Notes under the pieces: model-generated
Database searches by the model: none
Told to the model about the DNA's origin: nothing
What the model saw: only the letters and a program-made list of their open reading frames with translations
In this document: in pieces, positions 33,653 to 42,554 of the stretch
Position numbering within the stretch: position 1 is the stretch's first letter
Layout of the letters: each line of letters opens with the position of its first letter
Assembly: GCA_937951485.1 (NCBI GenBank)
Contig: CALEDJ010000045.1
Span: 142,310 to 206,309 of the forward strand
Reading direction: 5' to 3'
Length of the DNA: 64,000 nt
Source: an uncultured bacterium
GTDB taxonomy: Bacteria; Hydrogenedentota; Hydrogenedentia; Hydrogenedentales; CAILVY01
Position numbers and translations under genes: made by a program

Positions 33653-36600
33653 ATGGAAGCACTGATTCGTTTCATGCTTACACATAAACTGCTGGTCGTC
33701 CTGTTGACGGGCATTGTCGCGGTGGGCGGTATGCTGGCGTGGCGCCATCTTCCGATAGACGCATTCCCCGATGTCACTAATGTGCAAGTGATGATCTTGA
33801 CGGAGGCGGCGGGCCTCACTCCGGAAGATGTTGAGCAACAGATTACTTTCCCCATCGAAGTGGCCCTTCAGGGGCTGCCACGGGTGCGCGGTGTGCGTTC
33901 GGTATCGAAATCCGCGCTGTCCCAAGTGGTCGTCGTGTTTGAAGACGGGGTTGATATTTATTTTGCGCGGCAACTGGTGCTTGAACGCCTTCAGTCCGCC
34001 CGCGAGGAATTACCGGCGGGCGTTGCGCCGAAACTGGCGCCGATCAGCACGGGCCTCGGCGAGATATTTCAGTACACGATCGAAAGCGATCGCCATGATG
34101 CGATGGAACTGCGCACCATTCAGGATTGGGTGGTCGCTCCATACCTGAGGACCATTCCGGGGGTGAACGAGGTCAACAGTTTCGGCGGTTTTGTAAAACA
34201 ATATCAAGTTTTGGTGGAGCCGGACCGTTTGTTGCAGCATGGACTCTCGCTAGGAGAAATCACAGAGGTGCTGGCGCGGAACAACGCGAATGCCGGCGGC
34301 GGTTTTCTGACACAGGGCTGGGAACAGGCCTATGTTCGGGGAGTGGGCCTGATCGGAACAGTGGAAGACATTGGAAACATTGTGCTGCGCGCGGAGGACG
34401 GCATCCCGCTCTACGTGAAAGACGTGGCCGAAGTGGTCATTGGTGCGCAAACGCGACAAGGCGCCGTAACCCGAGACGGAAAGGGCGAAACCGTCGCAGG
34501 CATGGTCATCATGTTGCGCGGAGAAAATTCCAAGCAGGTGGTGGACCGTGTCAAAGCGGCATTACCCGTGATTCAGGCGTCGCTACCCGAAGGGGTCCGT
34601 CTCTCCCCCTTTTACGATCGCACCGACTTGCTTCAGTCGTGCGTGGCGACCGTACGCAATGCTCTGCTCGTCGGCGGACTTTTTGTCGTGCTGGTTCTGT
34701 TCCTGTTTCTGGGCAACCTGCGCATGGCGGCGGTGGTAGCGCTGTCGGTCCCGCTGACAGCCCTGATGAGCTTCCTGATGATGTATTTCAGTGCAGTCAC
34801 TGCAAACCTGATGAGTCTGGGCGGACTCGCCATCGCTATTGGCGTCATCGTTGATGCCTCGATCGTCGTTTCGGAAAACATTGCGCGGCGCCTGGCCGAA
34901 AGCGGAAGCCCAGGGCGCGATCGCGTGGAGATTGTTTCTGACGCGGTTTTGGAAGTGGCGCGGCCGGTGCTGTTTGCCATTGCGATCATCGTTATCACCA
35001 TGGTGCCTCTTTTCACGCTCGAAGCGATGGAAGGAAAGATGTTCAGGCCGCTGGCCCTGACGATGATTTTCGCCCTGATAGGATCGCCTGCAGTGGCGCT
35101 GAGCGTTGTGCCGGTGCTTAGCCTGGTTTTTTTCAAGACAAAAGGCGGTGGTGTGCGGCATCCCCTTGTGGCACTATTGCAGATCCCGTATTGCTCCGTA
35201 TTGGGGTTGGCTTTGCGCTGGAAACGATGGACTCTGGCGGCGGCGACGGCACTTGTGTGCGGCATGTCCGTGTTGGCTTTGGGGCTGGGCACAGAGTTTC
35301 TGCCGGTACTCGACGAGGGCGCATTGGCGGTCAATGTGGTACGCCTGCCGTCGGCGTCGCTGGAAGGGTCGGTGAAAACAGGGGAATACATAGAGCGGCT
35401 TCTGGCCTCATTTCCCGAAATACGCACGGTCGTAACCAAAACGGGCCGGGCGGAAATTTCGGAAGACCCGATGGGACCCGAGCAAAACGACATCATCATC
35501 ATGCTGCATCCGCGGAAAATGTGGCCGCCGGGCCAGACCCGCGAAACGCTGATTGCCCGGCTCCAGGAAGCCCTTGAAAAGATTCCGGGGGTGCGATTTT
35601 CCTTTTCCCAACCGATCGCGCTGCGCGTCAATGAACTGATTTCCGGGATCAAGAGCGATCTGGCAGTCAAAATATTCGGACCCGATTTGGACCTGTTGCG
35701 CGAAAAAGGAGCGCGGTTCGCCGCCATACTGAATACCCTGGAAGGGGCCGAGGATGTAAAGGTCGAACAAAGCGCCGGTTTCATGCAAATAGACATCCAC
35801 GCCAACCGGTCGGCCATGGCGAGGCACCAGATCAACGTCGAAGATATCAATGTCCTTATCGAAACAGCGGTCGGCGGCAAAGTGGTTTCGCGAATCATTG
35901 AAGGCCAGAGGCGCTTTGATTTGCTGATACGTTATGCGGAACATGCGCGTAACGACATGGAAGCCCTTGCGAATCTTCTGGTTTCCACACCGTCGGGTGC
36001 GCGCGTCCCCTTGTCGGCGCTGGCGCATATCCAAATGGTCGAAGCGCCAGCCCAGATCAGCCGCGAGAATGGACTGCGCCGCATTGTCGTCGAATGTAAT
36101 ATCAGAGGACGTGACATGGGGGGATTTGTAGCCGAGGCGAGCGAACGACTCGCTGGAATAATTGCCGCCCTGCCGCCGGGCTGTTTTGTCGAATACGGCG
36201 GACAGTTTGAGAACCAGCAGCGGGCCATGGCCCGCCTTGCGATAATTGTGCCCCTGGCGATTCTTCTGATTCTGGTGATGCTGTTTTCGGCCCTCGGCTC
36301 GATGCGCCATGCCCTGCTTGTATTGGTGAACCTTCCGTTCGCGCTGATCGGCGGTGCAGCGGTGTTGCACTGGACCGGCATCAACCTCAGTGTCTCCACG
36401 GTCATCGGTCTTATAGCGGTATTCGGCCTGGCTGTGGAGAACGGCGTAATCCTCATAACTTTTGTCAATCAACTCCGTACGCAAGGAATCGGCGTGGAAA
36501 CGGCGGTTCGAAAAGCCTGCGAACTGCGCTTCCGGCCCCTTCTCATGACCACCCTCACCACGCTCCTCGGCGTTCTCCCCATGGTGCTGACCCGGGGCGC

Positions 36601-36742
36601 CGGCGCTGAAATCCAGCGTCCGCTCGCTCTGGTTGTGCTGGGCGGCCTGGCGTCTGCCTTGGTGCTCACCCTTGTGGTGTTGCCGGCGCTTTATATCCTT
36701 GTCGAGTCTTACTTTGAAAAACCACAACCCGACAATAGTTGA
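33653..36742 (+). CDS. Heavy-metal RND efflux pump (CzcA/CusA-like)
   Basis: This 1029-residue protein is a heavy-metal-efflux RND transporter with 12 predicted membrane helices and two large periplasmic loops. It opens with RFMLTHKLLVVLLTG and HLPIDAFPDVTNVQVMILTEA, a strong family signature. In the proton-relay helix, GVIVDASIVVSEN, D401 and E408 match CzcA D408 and E415. The position of CzcA D402 is A395 (AIAIG), as in CusA-like and other subclasses, so a divalent Czc-type specificity should not be assumed. I chose ATG 33653 over 33620, which would lie inside the adaptor gene and gives an atypical N-terminus. The role is export of a metal ion from cytoplasm and periplasm. Confidence 0.94.
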   Translation: MEALIRFMLTHKLLVVLLTGIVAVGGMLAWRHLPIDAFPDVTNVQVMILTEAAGLTPEDVEQQITFPIEVALQGLPRVRGVRSVSKSALSQVVVVFEDGVDIYFARQLVLERLQSAREELPAGVAPKLAPISTGLGEIFQYTIESDRHDAMELRTIQDWVVAPYLRTIPGVNEVNSFGGFVKQYQVLVEPDRLLQHGLSLGEITEVLARNNANAGGGFLTQGWEQAYVRGVGLIGTVEDIGNIVLRAEDGIPLYVKDVAEVVIGAQTRQGAVTRDGKGETVAGMVIMLRGENSKQVVDRVKAALPVIQASLPEGVRLSPFYDRTDLLQSCVATVRNALLVGGLFVVLVLFLFLGNLRMAAVVALSVPLTALMSFLMMYFSAVTANLMSLGGLAIAIGVIVDASIVVSENIARRLAESGSPGRDRVEIVSDAVLEVARPVLFAIAIIVITMVPLFTLEAMEGKMFRPLALTMIFALIGSPAVALSVVPVLSLVFFKTKGGGVRHPLVALLQIPYCSVLGLALRWKRWTLAAATALVCGMSVLALGLGTEFLPVLDEGALAVNVVRLPSASLEGSVKTGEYIERLLASFPEIRTVVTKTGRAEISEDPMGPEQNDIIIMLHPRKMWPPGQTRETLIARLQEALEKIPGVRFSFSQPIALRVNELISGIKSDLAVKIFGPDLDLLREKGARFAAILNTLEGAEDVKVEQSAGFMQIDIHANRSAMARHQINVEDINVLIETAVGGKVVSRIIEGQRRFDLLIRYAEHARNDMEALANLLVSTPSGARVPLSALAHIQMVEAPAQISRENGLRRIVVECNIRGRDMGGFVAEASERLAGIIAALPPGCFVEYGGQFENQQRAMARLAIIVPLAILLILVMLFSALGSMRHALLVLVNLPFALIGGAAVLHWTGINLSVSTVIGLIAVFGLAVENGVILITFVNQLRTQGIGVETAVRKACELRFRPLLMTTLTTLLGVLPMVLTRGAGAEIQRPLALVVLGGLASALVLTLVVLPALYILVESYFEKPQPDNS

Positions 36743-37117
36743 GAATGATTATCTACGGCCCCCTTGTTTGAGCATCAACGTCCATGAAAACGTGTGCACC
36801 GTCGTGTCTTTCCCCATGCCATGTGCGCCCCATCTTTCCGCGTCTCTTTCCGCGTCTCTTTCCGCCCGTGCGTATGATCACTGTGCACGGGAGAAACCAA
36901 CATACACTCAGGGAAAACAGCAAGAAAGCGGCCCCCAAACGGGTCTGTTCCAAACGAGTCCGTCGCAGACGGACAAGCCGGGGCTGCCCCGTGTTTTTGC
37001 AAAACCAGCATAAAACCCTTGCAATACAATCTGATCGGTCGTGAACAGTTACCACGCATGAGCGTGGAGCATGTATCGGACGGTCCGGCAGCCTTCAAAC
37101 GCGAACAGGCACTGTTG
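36743..37117. other. Intergenic region after efflux operon, no gene seen
   Basis: This 375-bp stretch lies between the efflux operon and the arginine-gene promoter. It holds an imperfect 13-bp tandem (tctttccgcg) near 36832-36866, a perfect 7-bp hairpin (gtccgtcgcagacggac) at 36958-36974, and the terminator-like hairpin listed separately. I saw no coding frame with support. Confidence 0.5.
36979..36998 (+). terminator. Possible intrinsic terminator downstream of efflux operon
   Basis: CGGGG, loop ctg, CCCCG is followed directly by tgttttt. The stem is only 5 bp but GC-only, and the T-tract is close. It lies about 240 bp past the pump stop and 140 bp before the argC promoter, so it would separate the two units. 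Confidence 0.45.
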
Positions 37118-37146
37118 TTGCACCCGGCCGGACCGGGCGATATAAT
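37118..37146 (+). promoter_or_regulatory. Sigma-70-type promoter of the argCJB genes
   Basis: TTGCAC (37118-37123) and TATAAT (37141-37146) are separated by 17 bp. The -10 is perfect and the -35 matches four of six positions. Transcription would begin near 37153, giving a leader of about 142 nt before argC. This is the best promoter match I noticed in the window. Confidence 0.7.
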
Positions 37147-37188
37147 CCCCGGGTACGAATCACCGCGCAGGAGACCGGCGCGGCAGGG

Positions 37189-37206
37189 GGATTCCGGCCG
37201 GAATCC
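37189..37206. promoter_or_regulatory. 18-bp perfect palindrome in the argC leader
   Basis: GGATTCCGGCCGGAATCC is a perfect 18-bp palindrome, about 36-54 nt after the predicted start of transcription. It could be an operator for a dimeric regulator or a leader hairpin. It does not match the ArgR box (TNTGAATWWWWATTCANW). Confidence 0.5.
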
Positions 37207-37294
37207 GCTCCCAATTCCCGGTAGTATTGTTCATCCACCCAGGGATCGGACGCATCACAGGCGGGCGGTCCATTGCATCCAAGGAGATTGTTTA

Positions 37295-38305
37295 ATGATT
37301 CGCGTAGGCATGGTCGGCGCCATCGGTTACGGCGGGCGGGAGTTCATGCGGCTCCTGGCCGCGCATCCGTCGGCGAAATTGACGGCGGCGGTGGAGGTGG
37401 AAAGCGGTAAGCGACTGGACGAGGTGCTGCCGGCGTTCCGCAAGGTGCTGGATTTGACGCTGGATCCGTTTGACCCGGAAGTCCTGGCGAAGAAGTGCGA
37501 CGTGGTCTTCATCGCGGTGCCGGGCACGAAGTCCATGGCGTTGGGTGCGCAACTGCACGCGGCGGGCGTGCGCGTGATGGACCTGGGTTCCGATTTCCGT
37601 ATCAAGGACCCTATCGCTTACAAGCAGTATTACAAGACGGACTACTCGCATCCGGAACTGGCGGCCAGGGCCGTATATGGTCATGTGCCGTTCTATCGGG
37701 AACAAATCCGGGATGCGGCTATTGTGGCGGTGCCCGGGTGTTTTCCCATTTCCATAATCACGCCGTTGCGCCCGCTGGTGGAAGCGGCCGCCCCGGAAAC
37801 CCCGGTGGTGGTCAATTCGATCACCGGCGTGTCGGGCGCGGGCCGCGCCCTGAACGAGGTCTTTCATTTCCCGGCGATGAATGAGAACCTGCGCGCCTAC
37901 CGGCTGGCGACGCACCAGCACATTCCGGAGATCGAACAGGAGCTTGGCGGCAGGGTCATGGTGCAGTTCACGCCGCATGTGGCTCCGCTCACGCGCGGCA
38001 TTCTCAGCACCATCGTGCTGCGTCCCTCCAAGCCCATTGATGTGGCCGCGATCTACCGCCGCTACGACGACGAACCGTTCGTGCGCGTGCTGCCCGAAGG
38101 GCAGATTCCCGACATCAACCATGTGCGCGGATCGAATTTCTGCGACATCGGCTGGGTCCGCGACGAGCGCACCGGCAATCTTCTCATCGTCAGCGTCATT
38201 GACAATCTCGTCGGCGGGACCGCCGGGATGGGCGTCCAGTGCATGAACGTGGCCTTTGACCTGGATGAGCGGGCCGGCCTCAACTTTCCGGGGATGGCGC
38301 CATGA
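37295..38305 (+). CDS. argC: N-acetyl-gamma-glutamyl-phosphate reductase
   Basis: The 336-residue protein reduces N-acetyl-glutamyl-5-phosphate to the semialdehyde with NADPH, third step of arginine biosynthesis. Features are the nucleotide-binding start GMVGAIGYGGREFMRLLAAHP, the active-site C149 (AVPGCFPIS; the usual form is GNPGCYPT), GVSGAGR, and HQHIPEIEQEL. The start at 37295 follows aaggag. An in-frame extension of 92 codons upstream covers the promoter and leader and is not credible. It overlaps argJ by 4 nt (ATGA). The promoter at 37118-37146 and the palindrome at 37189-37206 precede it. Confidence 0.96.
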   Translation: MIRVGMVGAIGYGGREFMRLLAAHPSAKLTAAVEVESGKRLDEVLPAFRKVLDLTLDPFDPEVLAKKCDVVFIAVPGTKSMALGAQLHAAGVRVMDLGSDFRIKDPIAYKQYYKTDYSHPELAARAVYGHVPFYREQIRDAAIVAVPGCFPISIITPLRPLVEAAAPETPVVVNSITGVSGAGRALNEVFHFPAMNENLRAYRLATHQHIPEIEQELGGRVMVQFTPHVAPLTRGILSTIVLRPSKPIDVAAIYRRYDDEPFVRVLPEGQIPDINHVRGSNFCDIGWVRDERTGNLLIVSVIDNLVGGTAGMGVQCMNVAFDLDERAGLNFPGMAP

Positions 38306-39510
38306 ACGCGATAGACGGCGGCGTCGCCGCGCCGCAGGGTTTCCGGGCGGCGGGTGTTGCGGCGAGGATCAAGAACCTGAAGTCCACCAAAAAGGACTGC
38401 GCTCTGCTGGTCAGCGATACGCCGGCTGCGATCGCCGGGGTATTTACCACAAATCTTGTGAAAGCCGCGCCGGTGCTGTGGACCCGCGACGTGTGCGCGC
38501 GGGGGCGCGCCCGCGCCGTCTTCGCCAACAGCGGCAACGCAAATGCCTGCACCGGCGATCGGGGTCTGGCGGACGCGCGTGCGACCGCCGCGCATGCGGC
38601 GGCGGCGCTTGGTGTCGCTGCCGACGAAATAGCGGTGCTCAGCACGGGCGTCATCGGCGTGCCGATGCCTATGGACCGCATCCTGCAGGGGGTGGACGCC
38701 TGCCTTGCGGCGCTGTCGCCGGACGGCGGCGCGGATGCCGCACAGGCCATCATGACCACCGACACGGTACCGAAATCCATGGCCGTCGAGGTGAACATCG
38801 GCGGGTGCCCTGTCCGCATCGGCGCGATGGCCAAGGGCGCAGGCATGATCTCGCCGAAGATGGCCACCATGCTCTGCGTCATCAGCACCGACGCGCCCAT
38901 CACGGCCCAATCCCTGCAGTTGGCGCTGACGGATGCCGTCGATCAGTCCTTCAACCGCATCTGCGTGGACAATGACATGAGCACCAACGACACGGTGATT
39001 TGCCTCGCCAACGGTCTCGCCGGCGATGATCCCATCGTGCCCGGCTCACCGGAATTCACGGTTTTTTCGGAAGCGCTTCAAGAGATATGTACGGCACTGG
39101 CCCAGGCGCTGGTGCGTGATGGCGAAGGCGCAACCAAATTCGTCACCATCGCCGTCGAAGGCGCGGCGTCCGACACGGATGCGGAACGCATCGCACGGGC
39201 CGTCGCGACCTCGCAACTCTGCAAGACGGCCTTTTTCGGTCAGGACCCCAATTGGGGCCGCATCGCCTGCGCCGCCGGATACAGCGGCGCGGCGTTTGAC
39301 CCTGCACGCCTCAGCGTGTGGATTGGAGCGGTACAGGTGCTCGACAGCGGCCTGCCCGCGCCATATGAAGAGGCGGATGCGGCCGCTGCCATGCGCGGGC
39401 GTGACATCGTCATCCGTATCCGGGTGGGTGATGGTCCGGGCCGGTGCCGTTTCTGGACCTCCGACCTCAGTCACGATTATGTTAGGATCAACGCCGACTA
39501 CCGAACCTGA
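38302..39510 (+). CDS. argJ: Bifunctional glutamate N-acetyltransferase/amino-acid acetyltransferase
   Basis: The 402-residue protein transfers the acetyl group of N-acetylornithine to glutamate, allowing the cyclic arginine pathway. It has AGVFTTNLVKAAPVLW, VFANSGNANACTG and the self-cleavage segment KGAGMISPKMATML. T189 (MAT-ML) should be the nucleophile released by autoproteolysis into alpha and beta chains. The C-terminal DPNWGRIACAAGYSG and CSDLS-like DLSHDYVRINADY phrases are typical. Some ArgJ proteins also acetylate glutamate with acetyl-CoA; sequence alone cannot separate mono- from bifunctional types. There is a 4-nt overlap with argC and a 15-bp gap to argB. Confidence 0.96.
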   Translation: MNAIDGGVAAPQGFRAAGVAARIKNLKSTKKDCALLVSDTPAAIAGVFTTNLVKAAPVLWTRDVCARGRARAVFANSGNANACTGDRGLADARATAAHAAAALGVAADEIAVLSTGVIGVPMPMDRILQGVDACLAALSPDGGADAAQAIMTTDTVPKSMAVEVNIGGCPVRIGAMAKGAGMISPKMATMLCVISTDAPITAQSLQLALTDAVDQSFNRICVDNDMSTNDTVICLANGLAGDDPIVPGSPEFTVFSEALQEICTALAQALVRDGEGATKFVTIAVEGAASDTDAERIARAVATSQLCKTAFFGQDPNWGRIACAAGYSGAAFDPARLSVWIGAVQVLDSGLPAPYEEADAAAAMRGRDIVIRIRVGDGPGRCRFWTSDLSHDYVRINADYRT

Positions 39511-39525
39511 GGAGGCGCGGGGACC

Positions 39526-40407
39526 ATGGAAGAAAGCATCCAGAAAGCGGCGGTGTTGACCGAGGCGCTCCCCTACATCCGCGAATTCGAGGGAAAAACC
39601 GTCGTGATCAAATACGGCGGTGCGGCGATGCTTGACCCGGCGTTGCGCAGCAGCACCGCCGAGGACATCGTGCTGATGAAATACGTCGGCATGAACCCCG
39701 TCGTGGTGCATGGCGGCGGCCCCGCCATCAACCGCACCCTCAACCGGCTCGGCGTCAAGAGCGTCTTCAACGCGCAGGGATTGCGCATCACCGACGACGC
39801 CACCATCGAAGTGGTGGAGATGGTGCTTGCGGGGTCGGTGAACAAAGACATCGTCCGGCTTATCAACCTGGCCGGCGGCGACGCCGTGGGTCTGTGCGGC
39901 AAGGACGGGAACCTTCTGCACGCCCGCCGGATAGAAACGGAAGACGGCAGCGACATTGGGCATGTCGGGCGCGTCGTCCATGTGCGGACGAAGGTGATTG
40001 AGGTCTTGTGTCACGCGGGCATGATCCCTGTGATTGCCCCCCTCGCCACCGACCCGCAGGGCGGCACGTGGAACATCAACGCCGATACCGCCGCCGGCGA
40101 AATCGCCGCGGCGCTCCAGGCGGAAAAACTGGTCTTTCTCACCGACACGCCCGGTCTGCTGCAGGACAAGGACAATCCCGAATCGCTGATTCATCAACTG
40201 AAATCGGAGGATGTGGAACGATTGAAGCGGGAAGGCGTAATCGCCGGAGGCATGGTCCCGAAAATCGAGGCATGCCTCAAGGCCCTGGACTACGGGGTCC
40301 GCAAGACCCACATCATTGACGGCCGCGTCTCCCACAGCCTCCTGTTGGAAATATTCACAAAAAAAGGACTGGGCACGCTGGTCAGCCACGGCCGCGCCGC
40401 GGGTTGA
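39526..40407 (+). CDS. argB: Acetylglutamate kinase
   Basis: The 293-residue protein phosphorylates N-acetylglutamate with ATP, the second step of arginine biosynthesis. It has the amino-acid kinase motifs: VVIKYGGAAM near the N-terminus, VVHGGGPAINR, AGGDAVGLCGKDGNLL and NINADTAAGEIAAAL, with LVFLTDTPGLLQD before EGVIAGGMVPKIEACL. The N-terminal helix (EESIQKAAVLTEALPYIREF) is of the type that mediates hexamerisation and arginine feedback inhibition in related enzymes, so feedback control is plausible. It follows argJ by 15 bp with a ggaggc site. The downstream exbB-like gene begins 91 bp later and may be read through. Confidence 0.97.
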   Translation: MEESIQKAAVLTEALPYIREFEGKTVVIKYGGAAMLDPALRSSTAEDIVLMKYVGMNPVVVHGGGPAINRTLNRLGVKSVFNAQGLRITDDATIEVVEMVLAGSVNKDIVRLINLAGGDAVGLCGKDGNLLHARRIETEDGSDIGHVGRVVHVRTKVIEVLCHAGMIPVIAPLATDPQGGTWNINADTAAGEIAAALQAEKLVFLTDTPGLLQDKDNPESLIHQLKSEDVERLKREGVIAGGMVPKIEACLKALDYGVRKTHIIDGRVSHSLLLEIFTKKGLGTLVSHGRAAG

Positions 40408-40498
40408 CTTGCCCGCAATGGAGAGGGCATTGTTTCAATAAACAGTGTGCGCACACCGGTGCGCACACAAGCGCAGAAGCAGGAGTGAACCCGACATC

Positions 40499-41140
40499 GT
40501 GTTTGATATTTTCAATCCTTTCGAATTGATGATGCGCGGCGGCATTTTCATGTGGCCTATCCTCCTGTGCTCCATCATCGGCCTCGCCATCACCATCGAA
40601 CGTTTCATCTCGCTGCACCGGGCGGATATTGACACCCGCGAATTCATGGACACCATGCGCCAGGTGCTCCGCCAGAACCGCATCCAGGAGGCCATCCGCC
40701 TCTGCGACGCCACCAACGCCCCCGTCGCCCGCATCATGAAAGCGGGTATCATGCGCCACCGGGCATCCAAAGAGGACATCCGGGAAGCGATGGAGGACGC
40801 CAGCCATCTGGAAATCCCCCGCTTGGAACGCTATCTTTCCGGACTGGCCACCTGCTCGAACATTTCGCCCCTGCTCGGTCTGCTGGGCACCGTGCAGGGC
40901 ATGATCATCTGTTTCGCCCAAATCCAGACCAAGGGCGGCCAGGTCAACCCCTCGGATTTGGCCGGGGGCATCAGCACCGCCCTCCTTACCACCGCCTTCG
41001 GGCTGAGCGTGGCCATCCCCCTGCTGGTGCTCTACAACTATTTCACCTCGCAAATCAGCACCCTGATTGCGGAAATGGAGATCAGCGCCGCGGAATTGCT
41101 CGAACTGCTCACCAGACACCGCGGCGACCGCGAGATTTAG
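40499..41140 (+). CDS. exbB: MotA/TolQ/ExbB-family proton channel
   Basis: The 213-residue protein begins at GTG 40499, 11 nt after aggag; the ATG 54 nt upstream (giving MCAHRCAHKRRSR) is less likely. It has the family layout: helix 1 (GGIFMWPILLCSIIGLAITIERF), a cytoplasmic loop, and two helices near 125-190 with TCSNISPLLGLLGTVQGMI and AGGISTALLTTAFGLSVAIPLLV. The proton channel formed with ExbD energises outer-membrane transport or other processes. The exbD-like gene follows by 4 bp. No TonB or TonB-dependent receptor gene is in the window. Confidence 0.92.
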   Translation: MFDIFNPFELMMRGGIFMWPILLCSIIGLAITIERFISLHRADIDTREFMDTMRQVLRQNRIQEAIRLCDATNAPVARIMKAGIMRHRASKEDIREAMEDASHLEIPRLERYLSGLATCSNISPLLGLLGTVQGMIICFAQIQTKGGQVNPSDLAGGISTALLTTAFGLSVAIPLLVLYNYFTSQISTLIAEMEISAAELLELLTRHRGDREI

Positions 41141-41144
41141 GGCG

Positions 41145-41600
41145 ATGAAATTTCCCCGAAATGAAAAACACAAGGTCAAGGCCACCCTCGACCTGACCCC
41201 CCTGATTGACGTCGTCTTCCAACTCATCCTCTTCTTTCTGCTCACCTCGACCTTCGTCGTCCAATCGTCCATCCCCGTCGAACTGCCTGAAGTCCAGGCG
41301 GAACTGCCCGCCCAGGAAAAACACCTCACTATCACCCTGGGACTCGGCGACGGCGGCCCCGAAAACCAGGGGCCGGTCAGCATCTCCGACGGCGAAACCG
41401 AAATCCTCATCGCCGAATGGGCTGAATTGCACGCCAAACTGCTCGAAATCCATGAACAGGACCCGGAAGCCACTGTCCTCATCTCCGCCGACCGGGGCGT
41501 CACCACCGGCCGGCTGATCACCGTCATGGACTATGCCAACCGCGCCGGAATCACCAAATACGGCATCGCCGCCCAGCAGGTCGAAGAAGGCGGGTCATAG
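41145..41600 (+). CDS. exbD: ExbD/TolR-family biopolymer transport protein
   Basis: The 151-residue protein starts at ATG 41145, 4 bp after the exbB-like stop. After a short basic N-terminus (MKFPRNEKHKVKA) it has the single helix LDLTPLIDVVFQLILFFLLTST. The aspartate of TPLIDVV is the conserved proton-carrying residue. The periplasmic domain ends with VLISADRGVTTGRLITVMDYANRAGITKYGI, matching ExbD and TolR. It partners the ExbB-like pore to convert proton motive force. The ExbB/ExbD pair can serve TonB, Tol or gliding systems; the window does not say which. Confidence 0.93.
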   Translation: MKFPRNEKHKVKATLDLTPLIDVVFQLILFFLLTSTFVVQSSIPVELPEVQAELPAQEKHLTITLGLGDGGPENQGPVSISDGETEILIAEWAELHAKLLEIHEQDPEATVLISADRGVTTGRLITVMDYANRAGITKYGIAAQQVEEGGS

Positions 41601-41746
41601 GTTGCGGACAGCAAGGACAGCAAGGATGACAAGGCCCCTCGGGAACAGCGCCGTTGGGTGACGAGAGATGGTTGGCGCGGCCTGTCAAAATACGCTTACT
41701 GTTTTTCCCAATAAAACCACAAAGTACCATTTTTCGCAGATTCGTT

Positions 41747-41776
41747 TTGGCGAAGCCGCACACGTTCTGCTATACT
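41747..41776 (+). promoter_or_regulatory. Possible sigma-70 promoter of ECF sigma operon
   Basis: TTGGCG (41747-41752) and TATACT (41771-41776) are separated by 18 bp, about 90 bp before the sigma-factor gene. Both hexamers are partial matches, so this is a candidate only. Confidence 0.4.
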
Positions 41777-41864
41777 TATCCCACAAGCAACGGGAACCTT
41801 TTCGCCGAAGGCGGAATAACAGGTTGCAGCGGAAGATTGTTTTCGCAGCAATGATGGTCACGGC

Positions 41865-42554
41865 ATGGATGAGCAGCGATTACAAAAAGCGCCGGCGCAC
41901 GGGGAAACGCGCTTCCGGGTGATTGATCCGGCGGGGCAGCCGCTCCGTGAGTGGAGCGACGAGGCGCTGATGCTGAAGCACGGCGAGGGCGACGAGGAAG
42001 CCTTTGCGGAGTTGGTGCGGCGGCATCAGCGTGGGGTCCTGAACTACATCTTCCGGATGGTGCACAACCGGCATGTGGCGGAGGAATTGGCGCAGGAGGT
42101 GTTCATGGCGCTGGTGAAGAACGCGGGGCGCTATGAACCCACCGCGAAGTTCACCACCTACCTCTACACCATCGCGTCGAATATTGTGGCGAAGGAATGG
42201 ACCCGCCAGAAGCGGCGCCCAAAACTCTTCAGCCTCTCCTCGTGGTTCTCCGGCCGCGACGAAGAGGACATCTTTGACCCGCTCGAGCACAGCGGCGACG
42301 AACGCGCGAACGTGCTTGCGGCGTTTCAGCGGGGCGAGATCAGCGAGGCGGTGAACGCGGCCCTGAACCATCTGCCGGAACATCAGCGCGAAGCCTTTGT
42401 ATTGCGTCGTTTTCAGGACATTCCCTACGAAGAAATGGCCGAGATTCTCGATGTTCCCGTCGGCACGGTGAAATCGCGCGTGGTGCGCGCGGAGCGGGCG
42501 CTCCGCCCCTACTTGGAACGTTTCCGCGAATATGTGCAGGGGGTGGACGCATGA
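41865..42554 (+). CDS. ECF-type RNA polymerase sigma factor
   Basis: The 229-residue protein has region 2 (ALMLKHGEGDEEAFAELVRR to RYEPTAKFTTYLYTIASNIV) and region 4 (LPEHQREAFVLRRFQDIPYEEMAEILDVPVGTVKSRVVRAERAL). The middle linker includes RPKLFSLSSWFSGRDEED, longer than in minimal ECF factors. Extracytoplasmic-function sigma factors direct polymerase to stress-type promoters and are usually held by a cotranscribed anti-sigma factor. The next gene overlaps by 4 nt and carries a putative zinc-binding anti-sigma motif, as expected. The promoter specificity is unknown. The first codon has no strong ribosome site. Confidence 0.93.
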   Translation: MDEQRLQKAPAHGETRFRVIDPAGQPLREWSDEALMLKHGEGDEEAFAELVRRHQRGVLNYIFRMVHNRHVAEELAQEVFMALVKNAGRYEPTAKFTTYLYTIASNIVAKEWTRQKRRPKLFSLSSWFSGRDEEDIFDPLEHSGDERANVLAAFQRGEISEAVNAALNHLPEHQREAFVLRRFQDIPYEEMAEILDVPVGTVKSRVVRAERALRPYLERFREYVQGVDA

